Shown here piece by piece: positions 25,601 to 33,605 of a stretch of 44,127 bases of DNA. The stretch comes from Pelotomaculum sp. (lineage in GTDB: Bacteria > Bacillota > Desulfotomaculia > Desulfotomaculales > Pelotomaculaceae). A program made the translations under genes and the position numbers. The DNA lies in the NCBI GenBank assembly GCA_018435055.1, contig JAHDOA010000045.1, positions 1 to 44,127 of the forward strand, given 5' to 3'. The notes below the pieces were generated by a model. It did no database searches. It was not told the origin of the DNA and saw nothing but the letters and a program-made list of their open reading frames with translations. Each line of letters starts with the position of its first letter. The stretch's first letter is position 1.

Positions 25601-26999
25601 CTTCCCGTTGCCCTTCCAAACTGTTTTTGACCTTTTGCGCCTCCGTCAGCGACAGGCGCAAATCCGCCAGACGCCTTTCCAACAAAAACCTCAGCTGTCC
25701 CCCGGCTTCATTGTATTCAGCCTGCAGGCTGTCCGCACCCGCCGCCAGTAACTCCAGGCGCCGGCTCAACTCAGATACCCTTTCCTTTACATCACGGTAC
25801 TCTCCGTATTCCTCCAGCGTCAGCTGGTGGTTGAGTTCTCGCTCCAGTTCTCTATGTCTTTCCGCCAGTTGGCTCCTTACATCTTCCTGCCGTTGTTCTT
25901 CGGCCTGCAGATTCTCTTTTTGCAGGTTTACCAGACCCGCCGCCAGCAATTTTTCTAACTGTCTGGCCTGCTCCCTGCCGGCGGCGTGCTCCGCCAGTCT
26001 AGTCTGAATTTCCGCCATTTCCCGCCCCAGCGTTTGCCGCTTGCAGACAATCAGGTTGTATATGGCTGCGGCCTGCCGTTTGCCTGACTCGAACTGTTGA
26101 AAAGCCGCCAGCAGCTCCTCATTCCTGCCGCCGAATTCACTGTAGTAGGTCTTGATTCGAGTGAATTCATTCAGGTGGCTTTTTAGCTTCAGGTACTCAT
26201 TAAGCCTGCCGCGGATCTCAATCAGGGTGTCAGCCAGCAGCAGGCTTTCATTCCTGTCCTTTTCCCCTCTATTTAAAGCCTCGACATCCTCCACTATTTT
26301 CACAAACAAGTTCTCAATGAGCTTCCTGGAGGTGGCGTTCTGCCTGAAATACGATTCAATATTATTTTCACCGCTGTTTATGCCCCTGATGATGTTCCAT
26401 TCGGCGGCAAGAAGGTGGTGGGCGGCGATATAATGCTGGTACTGGTCAATTCTATCGAAAATTTCCGCGGGCAACCCTTTCTGCTGCATTTGCTGGATAT
26501 ACCTTCTAACGTCGTCAAAACCGGCATACCTTTTATGCCCGCCCTCCAATCGCGCCAGGGGCACAGCGCGGCAACCGGTAATACGGTTGTCGTTATAAAA
26601 TACGAGCCAGTTGCGGTGCTCAATGTCGGCTGACTGCAAACCTTCCTCTTCTTCAGAATCGGAATCCGCCGCTTTGTTCAAGCCTCTGCGTTTCCTGGCG
26701 GAAAAACCGGTCAGCAAATATTTGTACCCGTATCCCTCTTCTAAAATCCACTCCACAGCCACGTGGGAAGTCCTGTCCTTGCCGCCCTGGAACAAAAGGC
26801 TCAAAGGTTTTTCCTTTCTTAAATACGTCTTCGGCAGGACAACCTGCAGGAGCATCATCAACAACAGGGACTTGCCGCCGCCGTTCTCCAGGTCGTAAGT
26901 GGTATTCCTGCCCGCCGGCTCCAGGTAAAAATCATCAAAGAGCTGGGTGGCGTTATTAAATTGGACGTTGACCAGCCTTATACTCTTGATGTGGGGCAT
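22608..26999 (-). CDS. jetC: Wadjet SMC-like ATPase JetC
   Basis: Motor subunit of the Wadjet anti-plasmid system, an SMC/MukB-type ATPase that with JetA and JetB forms a loop-extruding complex. The 1463-residue protein has an N-terminal Walker A variant (LENGGGKSLLL, residues 38-48), a long coiled coil from about 240 to 1200 broken by a globular hinge-like part (about 640-770, KGFYVPNEEIF to GLLLNRGEY), then the signature region GSEGQNNSLYF and Walker B VIIADNPFG near 1375. Its ATG shares one base with the jetB stop, so translation is coupled. It is the last gene of jetDABC. The strand opposite carries long open frames that are shadows. Confidence 0.92.
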   Translation of the reverse strand: MPHIKSIRLVNVQFNNATQLFDDFYLEPAGRNTTYDLENGGGKSLLLMMLLQVVLPKTYLRKEKPLSLLFQGGKDRTSHVAVEWILEEGYGYKYLLTGFSARKRRGLNKAADSDSEEEEGLQSADIEHRNWLVFYNDNRITGCRAVPLARLEGGHKRYAGFDDVRRYIQQMQQKGLPAEIFDRIDQYQHYIAAHHLLAAEWNIIRGINSGENNIESYFRQNATSRKLIENLFVKIVEDVEALNRGEKDRNESLLLADTLIEIRGRLNEYLKLKSHLNEFTRIKTYYSEFGGRNEELLAAFQQFESGKRQAAAIYNLIVCKRQTLGREMAEIQTRLAEHAAGREQARQLEKLLAAGLVNLQKENLQAEEQRQEDVRSQLAERHRELERELNHQLTLEEYGEYRDVKERVSELSRRLELLAAGADSLQAEYNEAGGQLRFLLERRLADLRLSLTEAQKVKNSLEGQREGVQQDLIAAEKNAAVLKVVVDDLEQQEKVLAGRLRELSGFFQQLGELDAVLSPDIYAERLQADLDGCQAETTALNGRLGELAAGLQDAALEYIHIENEIKQRRAARERVEACLTGYRQEQTALENKARAWGQDGIETYRDALQQAQRRESLHKLETEIEAGRMRQKKQLSADKGFYVPNEEIFALAGQLKAKCPFVQTGIEWIDSAEAREKEKILWEAPYLPFSVIVDGESFTRLQNGRIKPDFASDYPVPVVNLESLRGGPGEAGEGKNPYYICSFAGLLLNRGEYDRYIRGLEEKIQARDRDILAAEARIAELDTDLAEVALFIDKYPQAAVAEWEKEVAVLAKEIEEWQERRRELEAGQERLEKERELCRRRLEELAGLAALSREKIEKFAEKRQTETELTGIRGQAQVKKREKADVGRGIAGLIAAAAELKQKYREEEERLAGLIQESFAAKQEAEQVAGFAMIENDLPLAQARASFKALQDAVGGRIAEESDLRNRLRENEDQLVKLHAKTLRDYGEDLAEIEKSELAGLLVIIPAQNQIIEARQAKEANGQRLAEVGRKIIEISGRIKSLEGKLEEILKDFTVDQQSTMPRYEDENRYRQEIGRVEQLFKSYTQKINSANVELAGKEKENNRLSHQQEAYQAFLERQSIDNDGETAVAVKDYWQFEKEYSRSRDAIQGLYAKWDERLQTIQVETAAYVIREPLEELAKISRPVSAAQCRDRKAAFHEYQVNIEEQMQKITNDISRLESYQEDFTRRCTQRAELALGHIRKLEALSRIEVYGRRTNMIELRLHEFEEKDKQMRMREHINGIVREISEEGQFDRKRVAARLSTKELLARIVDMDKAAVRLYKVESIPENSRFYRWEQAIGSEGQNNSLYFIFAACLISFIRMLSITNSAVRTRKVIIADNPFGATSAVYLWEPMFKILQQNDIQLIAPGHRIPREITSRFAVSYLLNQDILQDGRRRVVVKDVRGEEDEDVLRYVEPEQMTIF

Positions 27000-27724
27000 C
27001 AGGCGCCTACCTCCAGGCTTTGGACAAAGGAAAGCAGGTCCTTCCTGTTGTCCCTGTCCTCATAATAATTCCAGATAATCGTCTTCAAACGGTCCGTGGG
27101 ATAAATGATCCGCCGGTCCATGTCCAGGACGATCAGTTTTTCGCTGCTTAAGAACCTGCAGATATTTTCCACAAAGGCCACCTTATCGTTCTTGCCCCCG
27201 GCCACCCCTTCCCGCGCGTCGGGGAGCCTTTGCCAGACCCGGCAGATTTCCACGAAGTCAAACTGGTTCTCACGGCCGGCTGCTTCCAGGTCCTCCATTT
27301 GCCACAGGGCCGCCAGGCGCCTGGTGACATTTTCCACCAGGTCGTTTATTTTGATGTAGGCTACCGGCGTGTCCGGATAAGCCTCCCGGTAAAACATGGT
27401 CACCAGCGTCATGATGATAAAGTAGCCGGTAAACAACTCGCTGTTGTTGGATATGTAACTGATCCTGCCCCGCAGTTCCTCGTTGGTCCACCCGAACAGC
27501 AGGCTGCCGGCCTCCGGGCAGACAAACAACCGGTCATGTCCCGCATATACCTTGAGTTCCAGTTTGCCGGCGATATGCTGCAGCATTTCTTCCACGTCGC
27601 TGCGATAATGATATTTTTCATACAACAGGGTATTTTTGCTTTTACTGACCTCTTCCCCCTGCAAAAGCGCCTTCAGAATATCCAGCGCCTCATCTAAAAC
27701 ATCGGTTATTCCTTGTCTCATCAT
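26999..27724 (-). CDS. jetB: Wadjet subunit JetB (DUF4194-like)
   Basis: MukE-like accessory subunit bridging JetA and JetC. 241 residues with no catalytic motif; the arrangement of helices, including DLVENVTRRLAALWQMED, and a C-terminal winged-helix-like part with SEKLIVLDMDRRIIYPTDR is as expected for the family. The start is placed at ATG 27724 after AGAGGGGG. A GTG at 27778 would add 18 residues encoded by an inserted repeat (27,743-27,769), so those residues are not part of the family. Preceded by jetA, followed by overlapping jetC. Confidence 0.88.
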   Translation of the reverse strand: MMRQGITDVLDEALDILKALLQGEEVSKSKNTLLYEKYHYRSDVEEMLQHIAGKLELKVYAGHDRLFVCPEAGSLLFGWTNEELRGRISYISNNSELFTGYFIIMTLVTMFYREAYPDTPVAYIKINDLVENVTRRLAALWQMEDLEAAGRENQFDFVEICRVWQRLPDAREGVAGGKNDKVAFVENICRFLSSEKLIVLDMDRRIIYPTDRLKTIIWNYYEDRDNRKDLLSFVQSLEVGA

Positions 27725-27742
27725 ACGCACCCCCTCTAGAGT

Positions 27743-27769
27743 GTGCCACGGGGACGGTTCTCTTGACAC
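27743..27769. repeat. 27-bp palindromic repeat between jetA and jetB
   Basis: GTGCCACGGGGACGGTTC continues to a TTGACAC end; outer ends GTG-CA and TG-CAC are inverted. A related 27-bp copy lies at 30,637-30,663 (20 of 27 positions equal when the latter is compared with the reverse complement). It begins one base after the jetA stop codon on the coding strand and ends before the jetB ribosome site. Confidence 0.7.
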
Positions 27770-27770
27770 G

Positions 27771-29393
27771 TTAGACACGCGCGCCTTTGAACAGCATGTC
27801 GGTTATTTTCAAACCCGGCAACAGCTCCACTTCCCGTTCAGGGAAGCTTTGCACCCGGACCTGGTTGATCCTTCCTTCCAGGCGGGCGGCCAGGGCTGCC
27901 CGGATAAAAACCTCTTCCATAGTTTTTAATTCTTCCTCCACCCGGATCCGGCCATCGGCAAAGGAGATGGTCCTGACGCGCTCGCCCGGGGGCTTGTCCC
28001 GGTTCATTTCCAAAAGAAAGCTCAGGAAATCCCCGTTATAGACACTGTCTTCCTTATAGCTGTCAATCAGGCTGCGGCAAAAGTCCTGCAGCGTGACCCG
28101 CCCCCCGCCCGTGTCCAGCGTTTCCAGCAACCTGGCCGCATAGAACAGGAAGTTCCTTCTAACCCGGCCGCTGGTAAGTTGGTCAATGGTTTCCCGCTCG
28201 ACCGGCGCCTCAGTCGCACCGCCCTCTTCCTCCTCCCGGCGGCTTTTCAACAGCCGCTGAGGCTCAAAGGCCCGCAGGATATTGAAACTCTTCTTGAGAT
28301 GGGGATTGAGCAACGGCTCAAACAAAAATTTAAGGACCCCCGGTTTCCCATTTTTATTAACCAGCTTTTCCAGTTCACCCTGAAAATTAAACCTTTCTGT
28401 AAAGATAGCTTTTCTACGCAGGCCAAGCGTCCGGTCGTACTCCTTGGTAAAGCCGGCGGCGTCCCTTAATAGTTCAGTGTGCAGGGTCTGGGCGCGGCCG
28501 ATTTCTTTCTCGATAATTTTTATTAAGGTAAAAACGCGTCTATCCTTCCCGGTCGCCTGACCGCTGTTAATTCTCTCCACATATTCGGCAAAGGCGCTTC
28601 TGACGTTTTTCAGCGCCGTATTAAACAACCCGGCTTCCTCCTGAAACTGCAGGGCAATGCTCCGGTGGTAACTGTTGTAAGCCTCGCCCAAATCCAGGCG
28701 GCCATACATCAGAGCCTCCAGCAGGGAATATTTGCGGTCCTTCTTCTTCTGCACCTCCATATTCAGCCTGCGCACTGTTTCATAGGCAAAACCAAAGGCG
28801 CCCTTTTCCATTTGTTTTTGGAAAAGCAATAGGTTCACGGTGATTTTGGTTTCCTCGGGAAACTCCTTGGTCCGCAGATAAAAGTCAACGCCCTGCTCCG
28901 TGACATAGTACTGCAGAGCGCCCTCACCGGCTTGCTTAATCTCCAGCAATTTGACGTATTTTTCCCGCAAGCCGCCACCTTTAAAGCTGAAGGCATGAAG
29001 CGTGAAATTACGTCCGCCGTTTTGCAGCCCGTCCAGGATTTCCGCAGTTAGATCACTTGCCTCCTGAGGTTCTATGCCGCGGGCCAGGATGCGGTTTAAA
29101 GCCTTGCCCAAAAAGGACTGCAGTTCCTTAAAAGTAATTCCCCTGTATTTCAGCTTTCCTTCAAAAATCAGATAAGATAGTATTAGAAAACACAGCTCAG
29201 GTACCAGCCTGGAAAGATCACCTTCGTTTTTTCGTTTCCTGAGCAGTTCCATAATTGGGCAGTACACTTTGACCTGATCCAGACGCAAGTCAAGCTCTGC
29301 CAGAAAGTCATCGACCAATGCCAGCTCCGGGTCTTTGCCGGCGGTGTTTTCCCGGATTATTTCCCTGGCCAGAAGGTCGTCCCGTTCCATCAT
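27771..29393 (-). CDS. jetA: Wadjet subunit JetA (kleisin-like)
   Basis: MukF/kleisin-like subunit that would connect the JetC head domains. 540 residues, without enzyme motifs: an N-terminal winged-helix-like part (LVPELCFLILSYLIFEGKL, TEQGVDFYLRTKEF), a helical middle (EKEIGRAQTLHTELLRDAAG) and a C-terminal domain with GRVRRNFLFYAARLLETLDT. Order and size fit the JetA of Wadjet operons in which jetD comes first (type III as I recall the classification). Its ATG overlaps the jetD stop by four bases. Identification rests mainly on context with the clear JetC and JetD. Confidence 0.88.
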   Translation of the reverse strand: MMERDDLLAREIIRENTAGKDPELALVDDFLAELDLRLDQVKVYCPIMELLRKRKNEGDLSRLVPELCFLILSYLIFEGKLKYRGITFKELQSFLGKALNRILARGIEPQEASDLTAEILDGLQNGGRNFTLHAFSFKGGGLREKYVKLLEIKQAGEGALQYYVTEQGVDFYLRTKEFPEETKITVNLLLFQKQMEKGAFGFAYETVRRLNMEVQKKKDRKYSLLEALMYGRLDLGEAYNSYHRSIALQFQEEAGLFNTALKNVRSAFAEYVERINSGQATGKDRRVFTLIKIIEKEIGRAQTLHTELLRDAAGFTKEYDRTLGLRRKAIFTERFNFQGELEKLVNKNGKPGVLKFLFEPLLNPHLKKSFNILRAFEPQRLLKSRREEEEGGATEAPVERETIDQLTSGRVRRNFLFYAARLLETLDTGGGRVTLQDFCRSLIDSYKEDSVYNGDFLSFLLEMNRDKPPGERVRTISFADGRIRVEEELKTMEEVFIRAALAARLEGRINQVRVQSFPEREVELLPGLKITDMLFKGARV

Positions 29394-30490
29394 TTGACGC
29401 CAAACCTTTCTCTCATTTCCTCAGCCGAAAGGGCCTCCTGGGGAATATAAAAGCCTTGTTCCAGGTGTTCTTTGATTTTTGCCGCCCAGGGCGGCGAAAA
29501 AGTGTGCAGGAACTGTTCCACATTTTCTTTTATTAATCTTTGTTCTTTAGGTGTTTTGACCGGCGCCTTATTCAGGCCAATCTCGAGAACGGCCTGGTAC
29601 CCGGCTACAAAAGGCTGGATGTCGTATTGGGGATATTCCGCTGATAGCAGGCAGTAAATATTGATGCCTTCCGGATCCAGATCGCCGAAGTAGTAAAACC
29701 GGTCTCTTTGCAAATTTACCGCGTATTCTTCCACGAACCGGAAACTGCTGATAATTTTCTTTCCTTCCCCGTAAATGATGAGGTCCGCTTTAATTCTCGC
29801 TGGTTTGTCCATGGTCTGCTCTTTGAAAGACCAGAAGGTATCTTTGTTTTCAATGATATAAATATCCCTGTTCGCCAGAGCGTGGAAGACCTTGCTCTGA
29901 AAACTAAAAAAAGGCTCAACCGTCTCCCGGCAGCCGATGTCGGCATAAACCAGGCCCAGCCGCCTGAGGACTGTTTCACCCCGGCTTCTGTTTTTACCTG
30001 CTCCTTTAAAAAACTTTTCATCGCCAAACAACTGGTAGGCCCGCTCATTTACCGTAAGCATACCGTGCTGCGGCTGGCGCAGAAAATTGCTGATTATGTC
30101 AATAATTGGCTGATCACGCTTGAAATCCTGCGGGTTCTTGAAATAATAGTCCAGCCCCGCCGGAGGGGCGATGCTGCGAATAATATCAGCAGCGCAGCCG
30201 GCATCAAAAATAACCGGGCTTTTTATGACCCTGTATTTCAGGTGCAGTCCCTGCGGCGTGGCCGGCTTTTTCCCTACGGGCGCCAGGATTTGTTCCGCAA
30301 CAAGCTGCCTTACGGCCTGCTGGAAGGCAGCCATCCCCGGCGGGCTTTGCAGGTAAGCCGGCATACCGCTGTTCAGCTCCTTCGCCCGTTCATGCAGCTG
30401 TTCCAGAAGAATAAACCTCCCCTTAAAAGTGCTGACGGCGATTTCCAGCCAATTATAAAGTTCACCGGTGTTAGGACAGGTATCGATCAT
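29390..30490 (-). CDS. jetD: Wadjet nuclease JetD (Toprim, DUF2220-like)
   Basis: Toprim-fold nuclease related to topoisomerase VI/Spo11 that cuts DNA captured by the JetABC complex. 366 residues. An N-terminal helical arm domain (residues 1-150) precedes the Toprim domain with Glu214 (YIIENKDTF) and the acidic loop YYFGDLDPEG (Asp270, Asp272, Glu274), the expected metal-binding residues, all intact. First gene of the operon; ATG preceded by AAGGTG. The upstream 200 bases hold two GGGGAC-type repeats and no clear promoter. Confidence 0.9.
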   Translation of the reverse strand: MIDTCPNTGELYNWLEIAVSTFKGRFILLEQLHERAKELNSGMPAYLQSPPGMAAFQQAVRQLVAEQILAPVGKKPATPQGLHLKYRVIKSPVIFDAGCAADIIRSIAPPAGLDYYFKNPQDFKRDQPIIDIISNFLRQPQHGMLTVNERAYQLFGDEKFFKGAGKNRSRGETVLRRLGLVYADIGCRETVEPFFSFQSKVFHALANRDIYIIENKDTFWSFKEQTMDKPARIKADLIIYGEGKKIISSFRFVEEYAVNLQRDRFYYFGDLDPEGINIYCLLSAEYPQYDIQPFVAGYQAVLEIGLNKAPVKTPKEQRLIKENVEQFLHTFSPPWAAKIKEHLEQGFYIPQEALSAEEMRERFGVK

Positions 30491-30636
30491 ATTAACACCT
30501 TGTCAGTTCCTCTGTTCATACTTCAATTCCTTCGGATTCAATGAATTTGCGCAAGGTATCGCTGCAGGACCGGTTGTACTAGTATTGACATGCTTTGGGC
30601 TTCACCAGTCCACCGGCAGCAGTTTTGCCGAAAAAG

Positions 30637-30663
30637 TTGTCAACAACCCCGTCCCCCTGACAC
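30637..30663. repeat. 27-bp palindromic repeat upstream of jetD
   Basis: TTGTCAACAACCCCGTCCCC with a CTGACAC end. Same family as the copy between jetA and jetB: ends TGTCAA and TG-CAC are inverted and the CCGTCCCC core is shared. Confidence 0.65.
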
Positions 30664-30695
30664 CTTCCGTACAGAACCACACTTTCAGATTCTAT

Positions 30696-31385
30696 TTAAA
30701 AGTGTGCTCGTGGCAGACAACTGTCCCCCTGTGCTCTCCCGTCCACAAGGTGTAACACCCTGCCGCAAGTTTCCGTCACCCGCTGGTCATGCCCGGCTAC
30801 CAGCACCGTTTTCCCCATCCCATGCAAATCCTTTAGTAGTTCGATGATGCCTTCACCGTTGACTGAATCCAGGTTTCCTGTGGGTTCATCCGCCAGGATG
30901 AGATCGGGATCCAACAGCAACGCCCGGGCAATGGCCACCCGCTGCTGCTCGCCGCCGGAGAGTTCACCAGGCAGGCGTTTTTCCGCCCCGGATAAGCCCA
31001 CCCGGCGCAACAAGTGCCTCGCGCGGTCATTTGTGCGCCGCCCTGCGCCTTGTGGTAAAGCCGGCGTCAGCACGTTCTGCAGAGCGCTCAGGGTGGGCAG
31101 CAGGCAGTAAGCTTGAAATATGAAGCCCACCTTTTCCCGCCGGTAACGGCAAAGCGCTCCCTCACCGAGAGCGGTTAATTCCCTTCCGTCAACCAGGATG
31201 CAACCGCTGCTGGGCTTGTCCAGGGCCCCCAGCAAATTTAAAAAAGTCGATTTGCCGCTCCCGGATGGCCCGGTCACTGCTACAAATTCCCCCCGATCAA
31301 TACGGAGCTTTTTAATATCCAGCGCCTTTACCGAGGAAGAACCTCGCCCGTAAACGCGCACTACGTTGTCAAAAGAAATTAGCAT
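30696..31385 (-). CDS. ABC transporter ATP-binding protein, MacB/LolD type
   Basis: ATPase subunit powering the FtsX-type permease encoded just upstream. Walker A GPSGSGKST, Q-loop region IFQAYCLLPTL, signature LSGGEQQRVAIARALL, Walker B LILADEPTGNLD, and the switch His in VAGHDQR are all present. 229 residues. The family normally ends soon after VLHLVDGR; here an extra 12 residues and the stop codon come from a GGGGAC-type repeat. Substrate unknown; such pairs export peptides or lipoproteins or act in mechanotransmission. Confidence 0.92.
   Translation of the reverse strand: MLISFDNVVRVYGRGSSSVKALDIKKLRIDRGEFVAVTGPSGSGKSTFLNLLGALDKPSSGCILVDGRELTALGEGALCRYRREKVGFIFQAYCLLPTLSALQNVLTPALPQGAGRRTNDRARHLLRRVGLSGAEKRLPGELSGGEQQRVAIARALLLDPDLILADEPTGNLDSVNGEGIIELLKDLHGMGKTVLVAGHDQRVTETCGRVLHLVDGRAQGDSCLPRAHF
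30710..30734. repeat. Degenerate GGGGAC-type repeat at the end of the ABC ATPase gene
   Basis: GTGGCAGACAACTGTCCCCC followed by TGTGC resembles the two 27-bp copies. It lies inside the last codons of the ABC ATPase gene and encodes its unusual C-terminal tail (AQGDSCLPRAHF). Confidence 0.5.
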
Positions 31386-31456
31386 TTCTAAAAACCAGAT
31401 ACTCCTTTCAATAGCGTAAGATTAATCTCAATTGGGGTATGTCCTTCTTTGGGGGG

Positions 31457-32638
31457 TTATACGCCACGCATGACTTCAGCCGGTGTAGCCCGGTTGGCCC
31501 GCCAGGCCGGGTAAACGCCCCCTGCCATACCGGCTAACGCCCCGCAGGCGACTACCATCGCGACTACAGTTAAACCCAGTGTTCCAATATCAATGGAGAG
31601 ATAACTCTTTACCGCAGTCAGGCCACCATAACCCAAAGCTACTCCAATCACCGCTCCGATTATGCTCAAAGTAATGGACTCCACCATGACCATAAAGGCT
31701 ATATTGTACGGCGTCCATCCCAGGGCTTTAAGGATACCGAATTCACATTGGCGTTCAATAACCGACAAAAGCATCACTACCATAATCAAAAGGCTGCCGG
31801 CTGCCACCGCCGCCAGCGAGATCGCCGCAAAAAATTGTTCCAATATGTGCAGGATGTTTTTTAACGGGAGCAGCAACTCCCGTGGTACCACCACCTGTAC
31901 CCCGGGCGTCCGTCTCTCCAGCCGCCGCTCAATTTCCTGGACGGCCTCCTCGATGTACTCCATACTACTGGCCTGGGCACTGATAGCGGACAACCTTCCC
32001 GGCTGCAAGTGTCCAATATCCCGCACCAGCCTTTCCGTAGCGACGGCGCTCCCATCCTGTAGTTCATTACCTGTACGGTAAATCCCCGTAACCTTGAGAA
32101 TCCGCGCTTCTGATGCGCCGCCGGGGACCTCGAAGGTATAGGCGCCGCCAATTTCATAAGAAATGCCGGTAGCAGCAAGGTATTCCCACAGGCTCTTGCC
32201 AATGACTATTTCATCATCATTTACAGGCGCGGCGCCCTCAATGATATTTTGAGAAGGAAATTTATTAGCCCCTGTTCCGCTTGTCTCGTAACCAAACAGC
32301 GGCGCCACCAGCGTTGCCCCCGCAGGGCGCAGGATCGCTGTGCACTGTCCGGCCACATTTTTTACATGCGGCACATCCTTAATAATATCGATATAAGATT
32401 CGGGAATGGAAGATGAACCAACACCCTGGAACAGGCCGCCAAACATCGAACCTTTTTGCGTGATCGTGATCTGGCCGGACAGGTTGTTGAACGTGCTCTC
32501 CGCACGTCTCTCCATCCCTACCGTAACGGAAAAAAGGAAAGTTACCAGAGCACAGCCAAAGGCCACCCCGAGCACCGCCAGGGCGGCCACAGTTTTCTTG
32601 CGAAATGAGTTTCGGATGGAAAATACCAGCAAAGACAT
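31457..32638 (-). CDS. ABC transporter permease, MacB/FtsX type
   Basis: Membrane subunit partnering the ATPase 71 bases downstream. N-terminal membrane helix (residues 9-31, TVAALAVLGVAFGCALVTFL), a large extracytoplasmic MacB-like core (about 40-260), and three C-terminal helices of the FtsX domain, including SLLIMVVMLLSVIERQCEFGILKALGW, quoted here by its ends only as SLLIMVV and GILKALGW. The start is ATG 32638 after GGGG; an upstream TTG-like extension has no ribosome site. A RAYT-type element (32,675-32,850) lies directly upstream, so the original promoter may be displaced. Confidence 0.9.
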   Translation of the reverse strand: MSLLVFSIRNSFRKKTVAALAVLGVAFGCALVTFLFSVTVGMERRAESTFNNLSGQITITQKGSMFGGLFQGVGSSSIPESYIDIIKDVPHVKNVAGQCTAILRPAGATLVAPLFGYETSGTGANKFPSQNIIEGAAPVNDDEIVIGKSLWEYLAATGISYEIGGAYTFEVPGGASEARILKVTGIYRTGNELQDGSAVATERLVRDIGHLQPGRLSAISAQASSMEYIEEAVQEIERRLERRTPGVQVVVPRELLLPLKNILHILEQFFAAISLAAVAAGSLLIMVVMLLSVIERQCEFGILKALGWTPYNIAFMVMVESITLSIIGAVIGVALGYGGLTAVKSYLSIDIGTLGLTVVAMVVACGALAGMAGGVYPAWRANRATPAEVMRGV

Positions 32639-32674
32639 AGGACACAACCCCATATTCAAAAAACATAACTGCAC

Positions 32675-32850
32675 AATATATATTACACTCTAGCAAATAT
32701 GTTAATGTTTTGCTATCATTATTATAAAAAAAACAATAATTGATACGTTGGTGTCAGGACCGTCAGGCAATATCTTTTTCAAAGGTCGTTTTCAAACAGC
32801 ATCAAATTGCTTGAATAATCAATAAGTTGATAAGTTGGTGTCAGGCACCG
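32675..32850. repeat. RAYT-associated element, copy A
   Basis: AT-rich element with TTGCTATCATTATT, TGATACGTTGGTGTCAGG, CCGTCAGGCAA, CAGCATCAAATTG and the end AAGTTGATAAGTTGGTGTCAGGCACC (given by parts: AAGTTGATAAG, then TTGGTGTCAGGCACC). The first ~110 bases align closely with copy C next to the RAYT gene, and the second half with copies B and D. It sits between the permease start and the divergent VanZ gene. Confidence 0.8.
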
Positions 32851-32867
32851 CTACCCGAATATAAGGC

Positions 32868-33287
32868 ATGAAGGCATTAAGAAATATCAAAATCATAAGC
32901 ATTATCATCATGATCCTGCCCCTGGCTTACATGGGTTTCATTTGGTACCTGTCAAGCAAACCCAGCGATGCTGTCATCAATACCGGCCTGCCTTTTGATA
33001 GATTATTAAAAGAGTGCCTTCACTTAATTGAGTTTGCGGTACTGTACTTACTGTGGGTTATTGCTTTCACAGCGGTGGGAAGGTTCAGCCGGCAGACCAA
33101 CAAGCTGTCTGCGGCGATATCTGTGCTGTATGCTTTTGCGGACGAACTCCATCAATACTTTATTCCCTGCCGGTCAGCCACAATCACCGACCTTTTGAAA
33201 GATACCGCAGGTGTAGTAATCGCTTATCTAATCATTAAGAACATCAGAAGCCGGAAGATAGCATCCGGTCCATCAAATACACATTGA
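32868..33287 (+). CDS. VanZ-family membrane protein
   Basis: 139 residues with four predicted helices. The VanZ pattern is visible: LLKECLHLIEFAVLYLL (His-x-x-Glu-Phe), then FADELHQYFIPCRSATITD (Asp-Glu-x-His-Gln, Phe-x-Pro-x-Arg) and DLLKDTAGV. VanZ proteins give low-level teicoplanin resistance in one case; most have unknown roles in the envelope. The ribosome site (AAGG next to ATG) is poor and element A ends 18 bases upstream, so the promoter region may have been replaced. Confidence 0.88.
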   Translation: MKALRNIKIISIIIMILPLAYMGFIWYLSSKPSDAVINTGLPFDRLLKECLHLIEFAVLYLLWVIAFTAVGRFSRQTNKLSAAISVLYAFADELHQYFIPCRSATITDLLKDTAGVVIAYLIIKNIRSRKIASGPSNTH

Positions 33288-33356
33288 CTACTCTGTAAAC
33301 AAATAATAAATTACCGATCTTCTCCTCTCCAATCCGTTCACCAACACTCCATCCAT

Positions 33357-33605
33357 CTAATTCCCCGGCAGCTCTCTTATGATCGTTTGCGCTGGTCCAG
33401 TAGCCGTCTCTGCGGTCATGAAAAACTCAGCTGCTGAAAAATCATCATCAAATTGACCCATTACATCCAAGATATCCATCCAATCATTGACAGTATCCAA
33501 CATAGCCTCGTCATCTAAATGAGCAAGGCTTTCTTCATAATCTTTTCCCCTAACATGTTTACACCTATTTTCTATCTTGAATCGGGGGTACCTATTATTC
33601 TTCAC
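33357..33605 (-). CDS. Hypothetical small acidic protein
   Basis: No family recognised. 82 residues, GTG start, overlapping the end of the upstream 208-residue gene by 11 bases, so the two are probably co-translated. The centre is acidic (AHLDDEAMLDTVNDWMDILD), the N-terminus basic. Confidence 0.5.
   Translation of the reverse strand: MKNNRYPRFKIENRCKHVRGKDYEESLAHLDDEAMLDTVNDWMDILDVMGQFDDDFSAAEFFMTAETATGPAQTIIRELPGN

Noticed and set aside
24364-26007. Long plus-strand frames rich in Ser, Ala and Arg opposite jetC
   Set aside because: They are antisense shadows of the GC-rich Leu/Glu/Gln coiled-coil codons of jetC and have no ribosome sites.
27725-27778. 18-codon N-terminal extension of jetB from GTG 27778
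   Set aside because: Those codons come from the inserted 27-bp repeat; the ATG at 27724 has its own ribosome site.
29708-30544. 278-codon plus-strand frame opposite jetD
   Set aside because: Fully antisense to the JetD Toprim gene, whose catalytic residues are intact; no plausible protein motifs.
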